This document shows positions 54,311 to 64,000 of a stretch of DNA of 64,000 nt, one piece after another. The position numbers and the translations under genes were made by a program. The notes under the pieces are model-generated. The model saw nothing but the letters and a program-made list of their open reading frames with translations, was not told the DNA's origin and made no database searches. The stretch lies in contig CP099426.1 in assembly GCA_024114885.1 (NCBI GenBank), positions 744,001-808,000 of the forward strand. The letters are read 5' to 3'. Source of the DNA: Septoria linicola (taxonomy: Eukaryota; Ascomycota; Dothideomycetes; Mycosphaerellales; Mycosphaerellaceae). Position 1 is the stretch's first letter, and every line of letters starts with the position of its first letter.

Positions 54311-56672
54311 TACGTTATCCTTCTTCGAGTAAGAGTAGTAGAATTGCGGCAATTATTTCGTGCGACGGCGTTAGAGCGTTTGTTATACTATTCTCTACCG
54401 TTTAACGGTATTAAGATATACGCTATAGGTATATAGGATAGTATAGCTAGGCTATTATAAGTGTCTAGTCTACTACGCGCGTATTAATAGTAAGGGTATT
54501 AGTTATACTCTATATACTAGATCGTAATAATAAGGTATAGAGATCGTTAAAGAAGTAGCTAAAGCTATATAGATTAATTAGCTCGGCTAACTTAACCGAG
54601 CTCGCTTATATACGCTTAATATTAAATCTAATAGCTTTAGACTCTAGATTCCTTATAATCTATAGTCGTAATTATAGTATTATTACTAGTATATTAAATA
54701 ATATTACTAAAATATATTAGATAGATATTCTAAGTAGTATAAAATAGAGCTTAGATAGTTAGTAAAATTTCTATATAAAAATATCTCTAGATTTATATAG
54801 TCCTAGCTCTAAGATTTTAAGCTCGTATTTCTATTATATTTTAATATTAATAGACTATTACTTTCTAGCGCACTAAGAATCTACTTCTAATATTATAGAT
54901 ATACGACTATATAGCCTTAAAATAACGTAGATAACTAAACTAGCTATAGCGATTTTAATAGGAAAAAGTATATATACTAAAACGCGTATTCTATAGTATA
55001 GTTAGTATTAGAAACAGGTTTAGTTTAGTCTTAGGGTTATAAGTTATTAGCTTATAGAGATACGGATATACTAACTAAGAGCGATAATCTTATCTTTAAA
55101 TACTAGCGTATTTATAATAACGCTATTATAGAGCTTAGTATAGATATAGAATTAATATTAGACCTATCTTTAGTAATTAGGACAGATCTAGAGTCTATAC
55201 TATTAGAATTAGCTACGTAGGTAGATAATAACGCGTCTCTATAAGTATAAAAGGTATATAGTAACGTATAGAACGTCCTTAACTATCGTTAAGACTATAG
55301 ACTAATTCTTGTAGGTTCTAATATAGAGCGCGTATATCGCGTATAAAATACCTATACGCTAAGTATACTCGGTATAAGCTAGTATACTAAGGCAAGGTAG
55401 TAAGGTAGGTAGCCTTTCTTTACTTTAACTATTTACTCTACGCTCTTATAATTATCTCCTCTCTTCTATAGTATTATCTTAATACGCTAGAGGGTCTTTA
55501 ATAACCTTCTACTTTATTATAGGTTTATTAACGTAAGTATTAAGAATATATCCTAGATAGTTAGTCTAGATATAGATATTTAAGTATAGTTCTAGATACC
55601 TAAGGTATCTACCTAAGGCTTAGTAAGAGATATATCTTACTTCTCTTTCTTCTCTTCTTAGATAACTAACTTAATTAACTTTATATTTAGTTCCTAGTAT
55701 ATTACTACTATACTATATATATAAGTTAGTTTAAGATTAATCCCCTATTCTTCTTTACTACGCTATACTCTTCTTAATATTATATAGTATCTATAAACGC
55801 TCTCTACTTTTAATAGGTTATAAGCTCGAGTTTATATATTAAATAGGAGTAACCTATATTAGTATAGGTTACTTATATCTCTTATAGTTTATAGAAAACA
55901 TTTAGGGCCTAGAAGTTTCTCTAACTATATTACTAACGAAGCTAGTTTATACCTAGTAGTATATAAGTTAGTAAAGATCTCTATAAGATAGTAGTATATT
56001 TCTACTTTATTAATACCTACCTAGTTCTCTACTATTATATCTAGTATTACTAGAGTTAGAAGAGGCTACTTAGCCTTCCTACTACCTAGTAATAGAAACT
56101 CTACTAAGAGAGAAAGATCTAAGTCTTAGTAATTTCTTAAATACGAGGAATCTCTATCTCTTAGAGCTAGTCTCTCTACTATAAGAAATTACTCTTCTCT
56201 AGAATCCTTAGCTAGTCTAAAGTATTCTACTAATTATTTATTCTATTTACCTATTTCTATAATAGACTAAGAGGATAAGAAGAGCTAAAGGATTCTAATC
56301 CTAGATAGAACTAACTAGAAGAAATAGTTCAAGCTATAGATAGATAAGCTAGAAGGAAAGGACTAGTTCTAGGTAATTAGCTAACTAATTATTAGAGAGA
56401 ACCTATATATAGTTTAGTAGGATACTAGTCTCTAGATATATATTACTTAGAATTAATACTTCTTAAAAGATAATATAGTATATAGGTTTAGTATTAGGTA
56501 TAGTATTAGTAAAGATAATAAGATAGAGCTAGAGATATAGTATATTACTATACTAGTAGCTAAGATATAGGTAATTCTCTAGAATAAGTATAATAGAGTC
56601 CTAAAGTCCTATACTATAGGTCTAATTAAGTAGTTTATTATATTTAGGATATTATCTAATAAGATAATTAGA
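54311..56672. mobile_element. RIP-degraded repeat, left part of an older nested element
   Basis: AT-rich, TA-step-rich, stop-dense DNA with CG steps retained. No open frame of useful length and no domain is readable in its left 1.9 kb. The last ~450 bases have the texture of a decayed gag coding region in plus orientation. This sequence resumes at 63378 on the other side of the younger element, so it is the host of a nested insertion. Confidence 0.7.
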
Positions 56673-56677
56673 GAAGT
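56673..56677. repeat. Target-site duplication, left copy (GAAGT)
   Basis: GAAGT directly precedes the left LTR and is found again directly after the right LTR (63373-63377). Five bases is the usual length for Ty3/gypsy elements. Confidence 0.85.
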
Positions 56678-56849
56678 TATAAGAGCTAGGTAAGGTTAAA
56701 AGCTAAGACCCGCCTTAGGCTCGTAGGCTTAGCGTATAGTATAATTATAGTATACGTATATATCTGAAAGGAGGCAAGAATTAGTCTTACGATATCCTAA
56801 TAGTCTTATTAGGAGAGCGCTCTATATATTACTATATACCTCTTTTATA
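56678..56849 (+). repeat. 5' LTR
   Basis: 172 bases, starting TATAAGAGCT and ending CCTCTTTTATA. The expected TG...CA ends would become TA...TA by G-to-A and C-to-T change. By hand count it differs from the 3' LTR at 9 of 172 positions, all transitions, no gaps. Confidence 0.93.
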
Positions 56850-56999
56850 ATTCTAATTCTTCTCCTTCTAAGAGTAGTAATCTATAGAGGCCTATAGCTC
56901 TCTAACGTAACGTAGGTATAGCGCCGCTAGGGCTCGTAATAGGCGAAGTAGACGATTAAGGTAATTCTATAGATACTAATAAGGTTTAGGAGTAGGAGT

Positions 57000-58100
57000 C
57001 TACTAGTATAACTAAAGATAGTACGTAGGTAGAGCGTATATAGCTTAAGGCTAAGAACTAGGAACTACGTCGTTATTTAGAGGTACGCGCTCTACGACGA
57101 GAGAATAATTAGCTCCTTATAGAGTTAGAATCTCTATCCTTAGATACTCCTAGTACTCTCGATATTAGCGATTCTAAAGACGACGCTAGCGCTAGTATTA
57201 TAGGTAGTATACTTTACGATAGCGTATCGTATACGCGATATAAAGGTCTTAAAGTTAGAGAACCTCGTACTTTTAAGAGCGAGATAGTCTAAGAGGCGAG
57301 AGAGTTTATTTATAGTCTTAAAGTAATCTTCCTTAATAGTCTATAAGAGTTTAATATAGAAGATTCGAAGGTCCTATATAGTATTATATAGCTCGTAGGC
57401 GAGGCGTAAGAGACCTAGTATAACGAACACTCTAAGGTAATACCTCTAGACTATACTTAGACTAAGTTCAAGCGCTTTATCTATAACGTTATTAGAGATT
57501 AGGCGAATTATACGATCCTCGTAATAGTCGAGTACGAGAAGGCCTAATAGGGTAAGAGCTAAGGGGTACGCTAGTTCGCTATAGAGCTAAGCTACTTAGA
57601 GTCTTAACTAGGCGACTATAGCGAAACGTAGCTAGTACGCTAGCTCCTTATAAAGTTAAAGCTAGCGCTTCGATAAGAGATTATTAAGAATTATACCGTA
57701 CCTAGTAAGCGCGCTAATTTAGTTACGTTAGTAAGGCGCCTAGAGTAAGCCGATAGGGTAATTCCTATACGGTATAACTAGGGTAGAAGCTAGAGTAATA
57801 GGGACCGCGAGCGCGATACGTACTCGAAGCGTAAGCGCGTAGGGAGCGACGCTTCTACGCGTAGACGCGACGATAGTCTAGGAGAGAATAGTACGTGTCG
57901 CTCTAGCGACAAAGGTTCTACTCGCTCTATTATAGGCTATAAGTATTTAGAATACTATAGCTATAAGTAGAAGAGGTATATTAGTACTAATTCTATCTAC
58001 TTTAACTAAAGCGCCTAAGACGATAGTAAGAAGCCGTCGGTACGTAAGGTTATTATAGAGACGCTAAAAAAGAGAAGGTATTAGAGAAGGACTACGATCT
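57000..58100 (+). pseudogene. gag region of the gypsy element
   Basis: A charged, Arg/Glu-rich frame with TAG stops and, near 57930-57980, a degraded Cys/Tyr-His pattern in the place and spacing of a CCHC zinc knuckle (cysteines turned to tyrosine, TGT/TGC to TAT/TAC). Borders are approximate. Confidence 0.6.
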
Positions 58101-58699
58101 CTAGATACTAAGCTTAGTAGCGATATATACCTCTCTATATAAGTCGTAAATACGACTTACCTAGAGGGCGTAGTCGAGGCGTAGGATAGGCTTAAGCTAG
58201 CTTAATTCCTTCTTAATAATACTACTAACATTAACGTAGTATTAAGATCCTTTATCTTATAATATAGTATTACGGCTCGAACTAATACTATCTTACTCTC
58301 GGCTACCTTATTTACTAGGGAATTAGAGCATTATTATAGCGTATACTATATACGTATATAGCTCGTAGACTCTATAGGAGTAGAGCGTATAGTAGGCGTA
58401 ATCTTTTATATCTACGATATACTAACCCCTAATATAATCTTAGGTTAGCTATAAAGGCGTACTTATCGTATACGAGTCGATAGCGGCTCGGATAAGTAGA
58501 CCTATAGCGATACTTTTAAAAACGTTAAGGTTAGGGAAGCCTATAAGTTTTTTAAGGACTTGAAGTATATACTAACTATATACGTAGTAGTAATAAGTAG
58601 GATAGGCGAAGGCGAAGAGCTTAACCCTCTTCCCTCTAAGTTCTAATAGTTCTCTAACGTCCTAAACCTAATAGAAGAGATAAGGAGTAAGCTAGTAGA

Positions 58700-59420
58700 T
58701 AGCGTAGAGTATACGATTAAGCTACGTCTAGGTACCGTTCCGCTCTTTAGGCTACTATATTACTAGTCGGGTAAGGAGCTAGAGGAATTAAAGAAGTACC
58801 TTACTATAGGCCTTAAGTACGATTAGATCGAGCGTAGCGTTAGTAAGGCGGGTACGCCTATCCTATTTATACTAAAGAAAGATAGTAAACTAAGGCTATA
58901 CGTCGACTACTAAGAGTTAAACGAAATTACTATTAAGAATAGGTACCTACTTCCTCTAATTAGTAAGATACTAGATAAGCTTATAGGAGCTATATAGTTT
59001 ACGACTCTAGACCTTATAGATATATACTATCGGATTCGTATCAAGCCTAGCGACTACTAGAAGACTACGTTCCGTACACGCTATAGCTACTTCTAGTATA
59101 AGGTAATACTATTTAGCCTAACTAACGCTCTAGCTACGTTCTAGGCGTATATTAACTATACTTTAGTAGGTTTAGTCGATACGTGCTACGTAGTATACCT
59201 TAATAATATTCTTATCTATAGTAAGAGCCGCGCGGACTACGTACGCGACGTATACGACGTACTTACGCGCCTCTAGAAGTTCAGACTCTACGCTTAAAAA
59301 GTAAAGTATAAATTCTAGTAGAAGGAAGTCGATTTCCTAGGCTTCGTAGTAACTACTAGAGGGGTTACGATAGATCTACGTAGGATAGACGTAATCGCGG
59401 CGTAGCTAACGCCTATAACG
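58700..59420 (+). pseudogene. Reverse transcriptase domain, dead
   Basis: Readable motifs include KKDSKLRLYVDY followed by a stop and ELN (58876-58925), NRYLLPLISKILDKLIGA, and the catalytic box near 59205, which reads VYLNNILIYS where YLDDILIYS is normal. Both catalytic aspartates have become asparagine (G to A), so the enzyme would be inactive even without the stops. Confidence 0.85.
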
Positions 59421-59639
59421 CTCGTAAAGGTTTAATCCTTTCTTAGGTTTACTAACTTCTACTAGCGTTTTATTTTTAAATACTCTAGAGTAGTATCTCT
59501 ACTTATAGCGTTATCTAAGAGCGCCGTAGTAGGTAAGAAGCCTAGCCTACTCAAGTAGACTATACGAGAGGAGTAGGCGTTTACTAAGTTAAAAAGGTGT
59601 TTTTCTATAGTATCGCTACTAAGGTACTTTAACTCTACG

Positions 59640-60010
59640 CTTAGGTTACGGGTCGAAAGCGACGCCTCTAATTACGTAATTACTATAATCCTTAGCTAAC
59701 TCTTCGGGTCTAAATAGTACCCTATTATATTTATATCTAGGAAGATAATTACTATAGAGTATAATTACGAAATATACGATAAGGAGCTTCTTATAGTAGT
59801 TAAGGCTTTTAAAGCGTAGAGGCCGTACCTCGAAGGCGCTCTATATACGATCGACGTACTAGTCGACTATACTAACCTTCGTAGGTTTATAGGCGTAAAG
59901 AAGTTAACTAGTAGGTAAGCTTATTAGGCTACCTTCCTAGCCCTATTCGACTTCGTTATAACGTACTAGGTAGGTAAGCGAAACCTAGCCGACGCGCTAT
60001 TAAGGCGTAG
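59640..60010 (+). pseudogene. RNase H domain, degraded
   Basis: ESDASNYVIT, EYNYEIYDKELLIVVKAFKA, and the end pattern GKRNLADALLRR are recognisable in one frame, separated by TAG stops at Trp/Gln positions. This is the RNase H layout of Ty3/gypsy pol. Confidence 0.85.
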
Positions 60011-60559
60011 CGATTACGCTAAGGAGGTAGTAGAGGTAACTAACCTTCTACCTACCCTATAGACTAAGTTATAGCTATAGGACGATTAGAGTACGAGAGA
60101 CGTAGGCGGACCGCTCGTAGCTCGTATCTATACGACTTATAAAGAATAGTATTCTTCGATAGAGAGAAGTACTAACTCTAACCTATAGTAGTAGTTTTTA
60201 ACGCCTATACGAGTAGTAAGTATAATTACTAAGAGCGAAGAGCCGTACGTAAATATCTTAGACTTAATCCTTAGATATACTCGCGCGCTAGTATAAGCTA
60301 AGCTAAGTACAAGCGTAGTATATTCGTAAGCGATAAGTAATAGCGGCCGATTCGAGTAATATACTATAAGAGAGAGAAACCTCTAGGTAGACGATTTACT
60401 ATACGTACCTAAGGACTATATTTTATAGACGTAGGTAATTTATATATATTACGATAATACTCTTATAGGCTATTTTAGTAAGGACAAGACTATCTCGCTA
60501 GTATAAAGGAAGTACTAGTAGCTAGAGATAACTAAGGATATCGTATAATACGTAGAATC

Positions 60560-61160
60560 CTATAGGAGTTACTAGAAGACAAAAGCGCGTCGCTATCGAC
60601 TATATAGCGAGCTAACTACGCTACCTATACTAGACTGTCCGTTCTAAGAGTTAACTTAGGATTTTATTATAGACCTTCTACTAAGTAAGTAAGGAGTATA
60701 CGTATATAATACGATTCTAGTTATCGTCGACTAATATATAAAGATAGTTATCTTCGTACTAACTATAAAGAGGTACACGAGTAGTAACCTTATAAGAGTC
60801 TTAATATTAGAAGTAATTAGGTATTATAGTATACCTATAGGCATTATTAGCGATAGAGGGTCTATATTTACGAGTTAGTTTTAGTCTGACTTCTACTACG
60901 AGGCGTATATAAAGCGTAAGCTAAGTATAGCGTTCTATCCGTAAATAGATAGGTAAACCGAAAGAGCGAATTAGACGCTTAAGACTTACCTACGTATCTA
61001 CTACGTAGAGTAGTAAGATAACTAGGTAGACCTATTAGTACAAGCCGAGTTTATATATAATAATAGTACGTATACGATACTAAAGGTGTTACTATTTATA
61101 GCGCTATATAGTTTTAATCTAGAGCTAGTAACGAGTAGGCGAGAAGCTTAGAGCGCGCTT
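60560..61160 (+). pseudogene. Integrase domain, degraded
   Basis: Downstream of RNase H, the frame gives the end of the catalytic core (a TERAN-like box near 60958 followed by TLKTYL) and then LLVQAEFIYNNSTYTILKVL and YSFNLEL, the usual C-terminal integrase pattern. Stops are TAG at expected Trp/Gln sites. Left border approximate. Confidence 0.8.
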
Positions 61161-61541
61161 CCTAAAAGAGAGGTACTAGCTACTAAGGAAGCTATAGAAA
61201 GATTAAAGAAGAACTATAAGACGCTAAGTAAACGCTAGCGAGAAGTAAGCGAGGCGTAGGCTAGGTACTTCAATAATAGGTATTAGGCTAAAGAATATAA
61301 GGTCGGCGACATAGTCTTACTATCGATAAAGAACCTACGATTAAAGGTTCTTTCGAAGAAGTTAGTAGACAAGTTTACTAGGCCTTTTAAGGTAATTAAC
61401 GTAGTAGGAAAGTAGGCGTACTACTTAGCTCTACTACTAGACGCTCTTATCTATAACGTATTTTATATATCGCTTCTAGAACCTTAGAAGGGTAGCGAGA
61501 CGTAGGTAGAGAGTATACTACTCGTAGACTACTAGAGTAAA

Positions 61542-61690
61542 TAGGAAGTTAAGAAGATCCTTAGAACTCGAGTAAGGAAGGGCGTACGCTAGTACTTAAT
61601 CCGCTAGTAGGGCTAGCCTAAAGAGTATAACTAGTAGGAACCTAAAGAATATATTAGTAGCTATATAGTACTAGACGTATTCGAAGCGTA
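61542..61690 (+). pseudogene. Chromodomain at the end of pol, degraded
   Basis: A frame starting with a TAG in the place of Trp reads EVKKILRTRVRKGVR, then YLIR, two TAGs and G (RWQGW/RWKGW position), EYN, two TAGs and EPKEYI. This is the WEVEKIL...YLVKWKGY...TWEP pattern of retroelement chromodomains, which target new insertions to heterochromatin. Confidence 0.85.
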
Positions 61691-62001
61691 GCGCGTAAGC
61701 GGGCGCGTAGTAAGGTAGAAGCGCTAATACGCTAATACGCTAAGGCACTAATACGCTAAGGCACTAATATAGTAATACTAAGTACTAAGCGCTAAACCTA
61801 TATATAGAGGTAAACTTTAAATTCGAGAAGGTAAGAAAATTACTAAGGTATTTAGGATATATCGAAGCGTAAACTATATTATTTATATACGCCTACTAAG
61901 TAGGTCGTATAGTGCTCGTAGGTAAGAAGCAAGTATTTAACTATAGCCTATATAGGCGCGAGCGGAGTATAAGAGGTATAGATAGTTAGCGAGCGAAACG
62001 C

Positions 62002-62929
62002 TTATTTATCGTCTATAGAGAGCGCGTCGTCGCTAGCGTTTCTACTACTATCGACGCCCTCTACGTCCTTATCCTTATCCTCCTCTACCTCCTCGTCGGA
62101 CATAGCGTCCTCTAAGAGCTTACTCTCCTCCTAGTTACTACTTTTAGAGTATACCGCCTCTATAGTAGCGTCTAGAGTATCGCTAGAGGCGCCTACTATA
62201 TAGTTAGTCTACGAAGAGTATTAGTATCGTATAAGGATCGTATAGGAAGAGTAGGTATACCTTGTACTATAGCTCAAACATAGCTACTATAAAGTTAGAC
62301 TAGCGCTAGGTCTCTACTAGACTAGCGACGGACATTATACTAGCTAGTAGCGAGGCGAGTACGCTCGTCTTACGTAGCGTATCCTAGCCGCTAACGGCTT
62401 TACCCTTATTACTAGTAAAGACCCTCTTAGTAGTCTTAATAGAGGTATAGAGGCTCTTTAGGTAGCGCTTTACCTACTCTTTACGTACGCTCTTAGAGAG
62501 GGTCTCTAGCTAGCTACGGTAGTATAGTACGCGGCGCGCCTACCGCTTAAGGTTTCCGTTAGTAATACGCTTATAGGCGTAGTACTAGCGCTTATAGCGC
62601 TAGTACTTAACCTTCTAGCTAGGCTTTATTACCTCGTTATATATAGGCTCGTCGTCTATACGTAGTCCGTTAGTAGGTAAAGCGTAGTTAAGGAGTATTC
62701 GAAGATCTGTACCGTCGTAGGTATACTTAATATAGTAGAGATAGATCTCGACATCTCTATAGCCTCTAATATCGTCGATAGTACGTAGTAGGCAGTTCGG
62801 AACTACGACTCTAGTACGTTTCGGTAGTATTATACTTACGTTAGTAGTATAGTAATCGTACGTAGATACTAGTATTAATAAGAATATAGAAAATATTATA
62901 TACGTAGAGAGAGAAAGTCTAAGAGAGAG
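62002..62929 (-). pseudogene. Antisense coding-like frame carried by the gypsy element
   Basis: On the minus strand one frame runs from 62929 to 62207, 241 codons, interrupted only by nine TAG codons (62617, 62602, 62587, 62542, 62512, 62476, 62386, 62308/62302 pair and 62269 by first base; counting the pair as two gives ten marks, of which 62269 lies near the end). No TAA or TGA occurs, although TAA is very common in the surrounding DNA. Readable pieces include VVVPNCLLRTIDDIRGYRDV, YTYDGTDLRILLNYALPTNG, TSIKTTKRVFTSNKGKAVSG and TLRKTSVLASLLASIMSVAS. Beyond GACTAACTATATAG (branch plus acceptor-like, about 62207-62194) a second frame continues to an acidic end, MSDEEVEEDKDKDVEG onward, stopping at 62002. 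I do not recognise the protein. Most likely a real antisense gene of the element, damaged by RIP. Confidence 0.65.
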
Positions 62930-63184
62930 TTAGAAGAGTTTTTAAGAATATGCTCGAGCTACGAATCGTAGTCGCTATAGTAAGGAATATATTACTACGT
63001 AAACGTAACACGTATAGTAACTCTTTACTTCGTAGCGCGGATTTACGTAACACGCTAAAGGTTCGTAGGTATAACGCGTTAGAGACGCGATAGGCGCGGA
63101 ATAGACAAAGTATATTATAAGGACTAAATAGGTAGCCTAGAATATAACCTATTAAGTAAGGGTGTCGCTAAGAGTAGCTCCCTT

Positions 63185-63199
63185 AGGGAGAAGAGATAG
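63185..63199 (+). other. Polypurine tract
   Basis: AGGGAGAAGAGATAG ends one base before the 3' LTR, the expected position of the plus-strand primer site of an LTR retrotransposon. Confidence 0.75.
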
Positions 63200-63200
63200 T

Positions 63201-63372
63201 TATAAGAGCTAGGTAAGGTTAAAGGCTAAGACCCGTCTTAGGCTCGTAGGCTTAGCGTACGGTATAATTATAGTATACGTATATATCTAAAAGGAGGCAA
63301 GAATTAGTCTTATAATATCCTAATAGTCTTATTAGGAGGGCGCTCTATATATTACTATATACCCCTTTTATA
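63201..63372 (+). repeat. 3' LTR
   Basis: 172 bases, same length as the 5' LTR and alignable without gaps. Nine differences, all C/T or G/A. Confidence 0.93.
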
Positions 63373-63377
63373 GAAGT
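63373..63377. repeat. Target-site duplication, right copy (GAAGT)
   Basis: Identical to 56673-56677 at the other end of the element. Confidence 0.85.
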
Positions 63378-64000
63378 ATAGAGATACCTTAGAGGCCTAA
63401 GTAAGAGGATTACTAAGATTAATCCTTAGAAAGCTTACTACTAGAGCTAAGAGAAATAGCTAAAACATCTCCTATAGTCCTTACCTATATTATACTAAGT
63501 AGCTAAGGATACTATTATAACCTAACTATCCTTAGATATAGATACTATTCTCCTTCTACTTAAGTCTTAAGAGGTAAGAGATAATCTAGATAAGATAGAT
63601 ATAGGTTTAGCTATATTCTATTCTAGGTAGCCTTACTAAGGAAAGTCTCTACTAATATACTAGCTCTATAAGAAAGAGAAGTACTAGTTAAAAGATTATC
63701 CTAACCTCTCTACTACTAAGAAACTATTCTAGTAAAGAAATAGTACTAAGAACTAGAAGGATCTTTAGAGATTATTCCTTAGAAAGAGGGTTAGAAGATC
63801 CTTTTTACTAAAGAATACTAGATATATTAAGAAAGCTATCTATAAGTTATTATTATATAATAAGCTAAAGAAGGTTATCTAGAGAATAGGTAAGTAGCTC
63901 TAGAGGATAGAAAAGTCTAGAAAGCTTCTAAAGAAAGGATTTTTAGCCTAGGAGTCTAGTTCTAGTTCTAATTCTAGAACTTACTCTAGTTCTAGAAGTA
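63378..64000 (+). mobile_element. Right part of the older, interrupted retroelement
   Basis: Continues the sequence that breaks off at 56677. Around 63650-63700 a plus-strand frame shows a degraded C-x2-C-x4-H-x4-C zinc knuckle followed by LKD and P-N-L, with the cysteines and histidine mostly turned into tyrosine codons (TGC/TGT/CAC to TAC/TAT). This identifies a retroelement gag, so the gypsy copy sits inside the gag of an older LTR-type element that runs off the window. Confidence 0.6.

Larger units (their letters stand above)
56678..63372 (+). mobile_element. Ty3/gypsy chromodomain retrotransposon, complete but inactivated by RIP
   Basis: 6695 bases from LTR to LTR, flanked by a 5-base target duplication. 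Internal order on the plus strand is gag, reverse transcriptase, RNase H, integrase, chromodomain: the Ty3/gypsy (Metaviridae) order, chromovirus type. Nearly all in-frame stops are TAG or TAA at places where Trp (TGG), Gln (CAG/CAA) or Arg (CGA) is expected, and CG steps survive while CA/TG steps are depleted, which is the RIP signature. An additional coding-like frame lies on the minus strand before the 3' LTR. It cannot move on its own. Confidence 0.93.

Noticed and set aside
1..64000. tRNA or rRNA genes
   Set aside because: Scanning by eye for the T-loop GGTTCGAATCC-like box gave only isolated partial matches without a foldable cloverleaf.

Overview
This window reads as nuclear DNA of a filamentous ascomycete (Pezizomycotina), most likely a Dothideomycete. 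The evidence is short introns of about 50-70 bases with GT...CTRAC...AG signals, single-copy fungal housekeeping genes (EXO84, TOM20, NMD3, UMP1, a fused ergothioneine synthase), Zn2Cys6 and F-box type genes, and a terminal repeat block saturated with C-to-T and G-to-A changes, as left by repeat-induced point mutation (RIP). The species cannot be named from sequence alone.

Positions 1-11 kb are an accessory-looking stretch, all genes on the minus strand: a membrane-anchored secreted glycoprotein (cut by the window edge), a small F-box/2EXR-like protein, a decayed secretory lipase, a secreted B3-like metallo-beta-lactamase-fold enzyme, a free-standing ACP-thioesterase whose carrier serine is missing, a RIP-affected repeat relic and a sugar transporter with a probable frameshift in its N-terminal exon. 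From 11 to 34 kb the content is mostly core genome: two unknown or F-box-like genes, EXO84 and TOM20 (divergent, 305 bases apart), an F-box gene, the ergothioneine synthase, a zinc-finger-like unknown, NMD3, a prenylated ubiquitin-fold protein, UMP1 with an intron directly after its ATG, a DUF4188 protein and a divergent histone H4 variant.

From 34 to 54 kb gene density falls: a dsRNA-binding-like fragment, a pseudogene of unknown function, a secreted GMC oxidoreductase, a Zn2Cys6-PAS transcription factor, three diverged tandem copies of a roughly 415-base unit, a coiled-coil/disordered protein, an FMN-barrel (PNPOx-like) protein with a C-terminal membrane anchor, a two-cupin gene with a frameshift and a small ABM-type monooxygenase whose zinc-ribbon tail is cut off by a TAA stop.

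From about 54.3 kb to the end the DNA is AT-rich, TA-rich and riddled with stops. It holds a complete but dead Ty3/gypsy chromodomain retrotransposon (56678-63372) with 172-base LTRs and a GAAGT target duplication, nested inside an older gag-bearing element. The most unusual feature is a long coding-like frame on the opposite strand between the chromodomain and the 3' LTR: 241 codons with nine TAG stops and no TAA or TGA, followed by a short acidic open segment. This looks like a RIP-damaged antisense gene carried by the retrotransposon.

All splice sites and frames were read by eye. Exon sums were checked for divisibility by three where stated.
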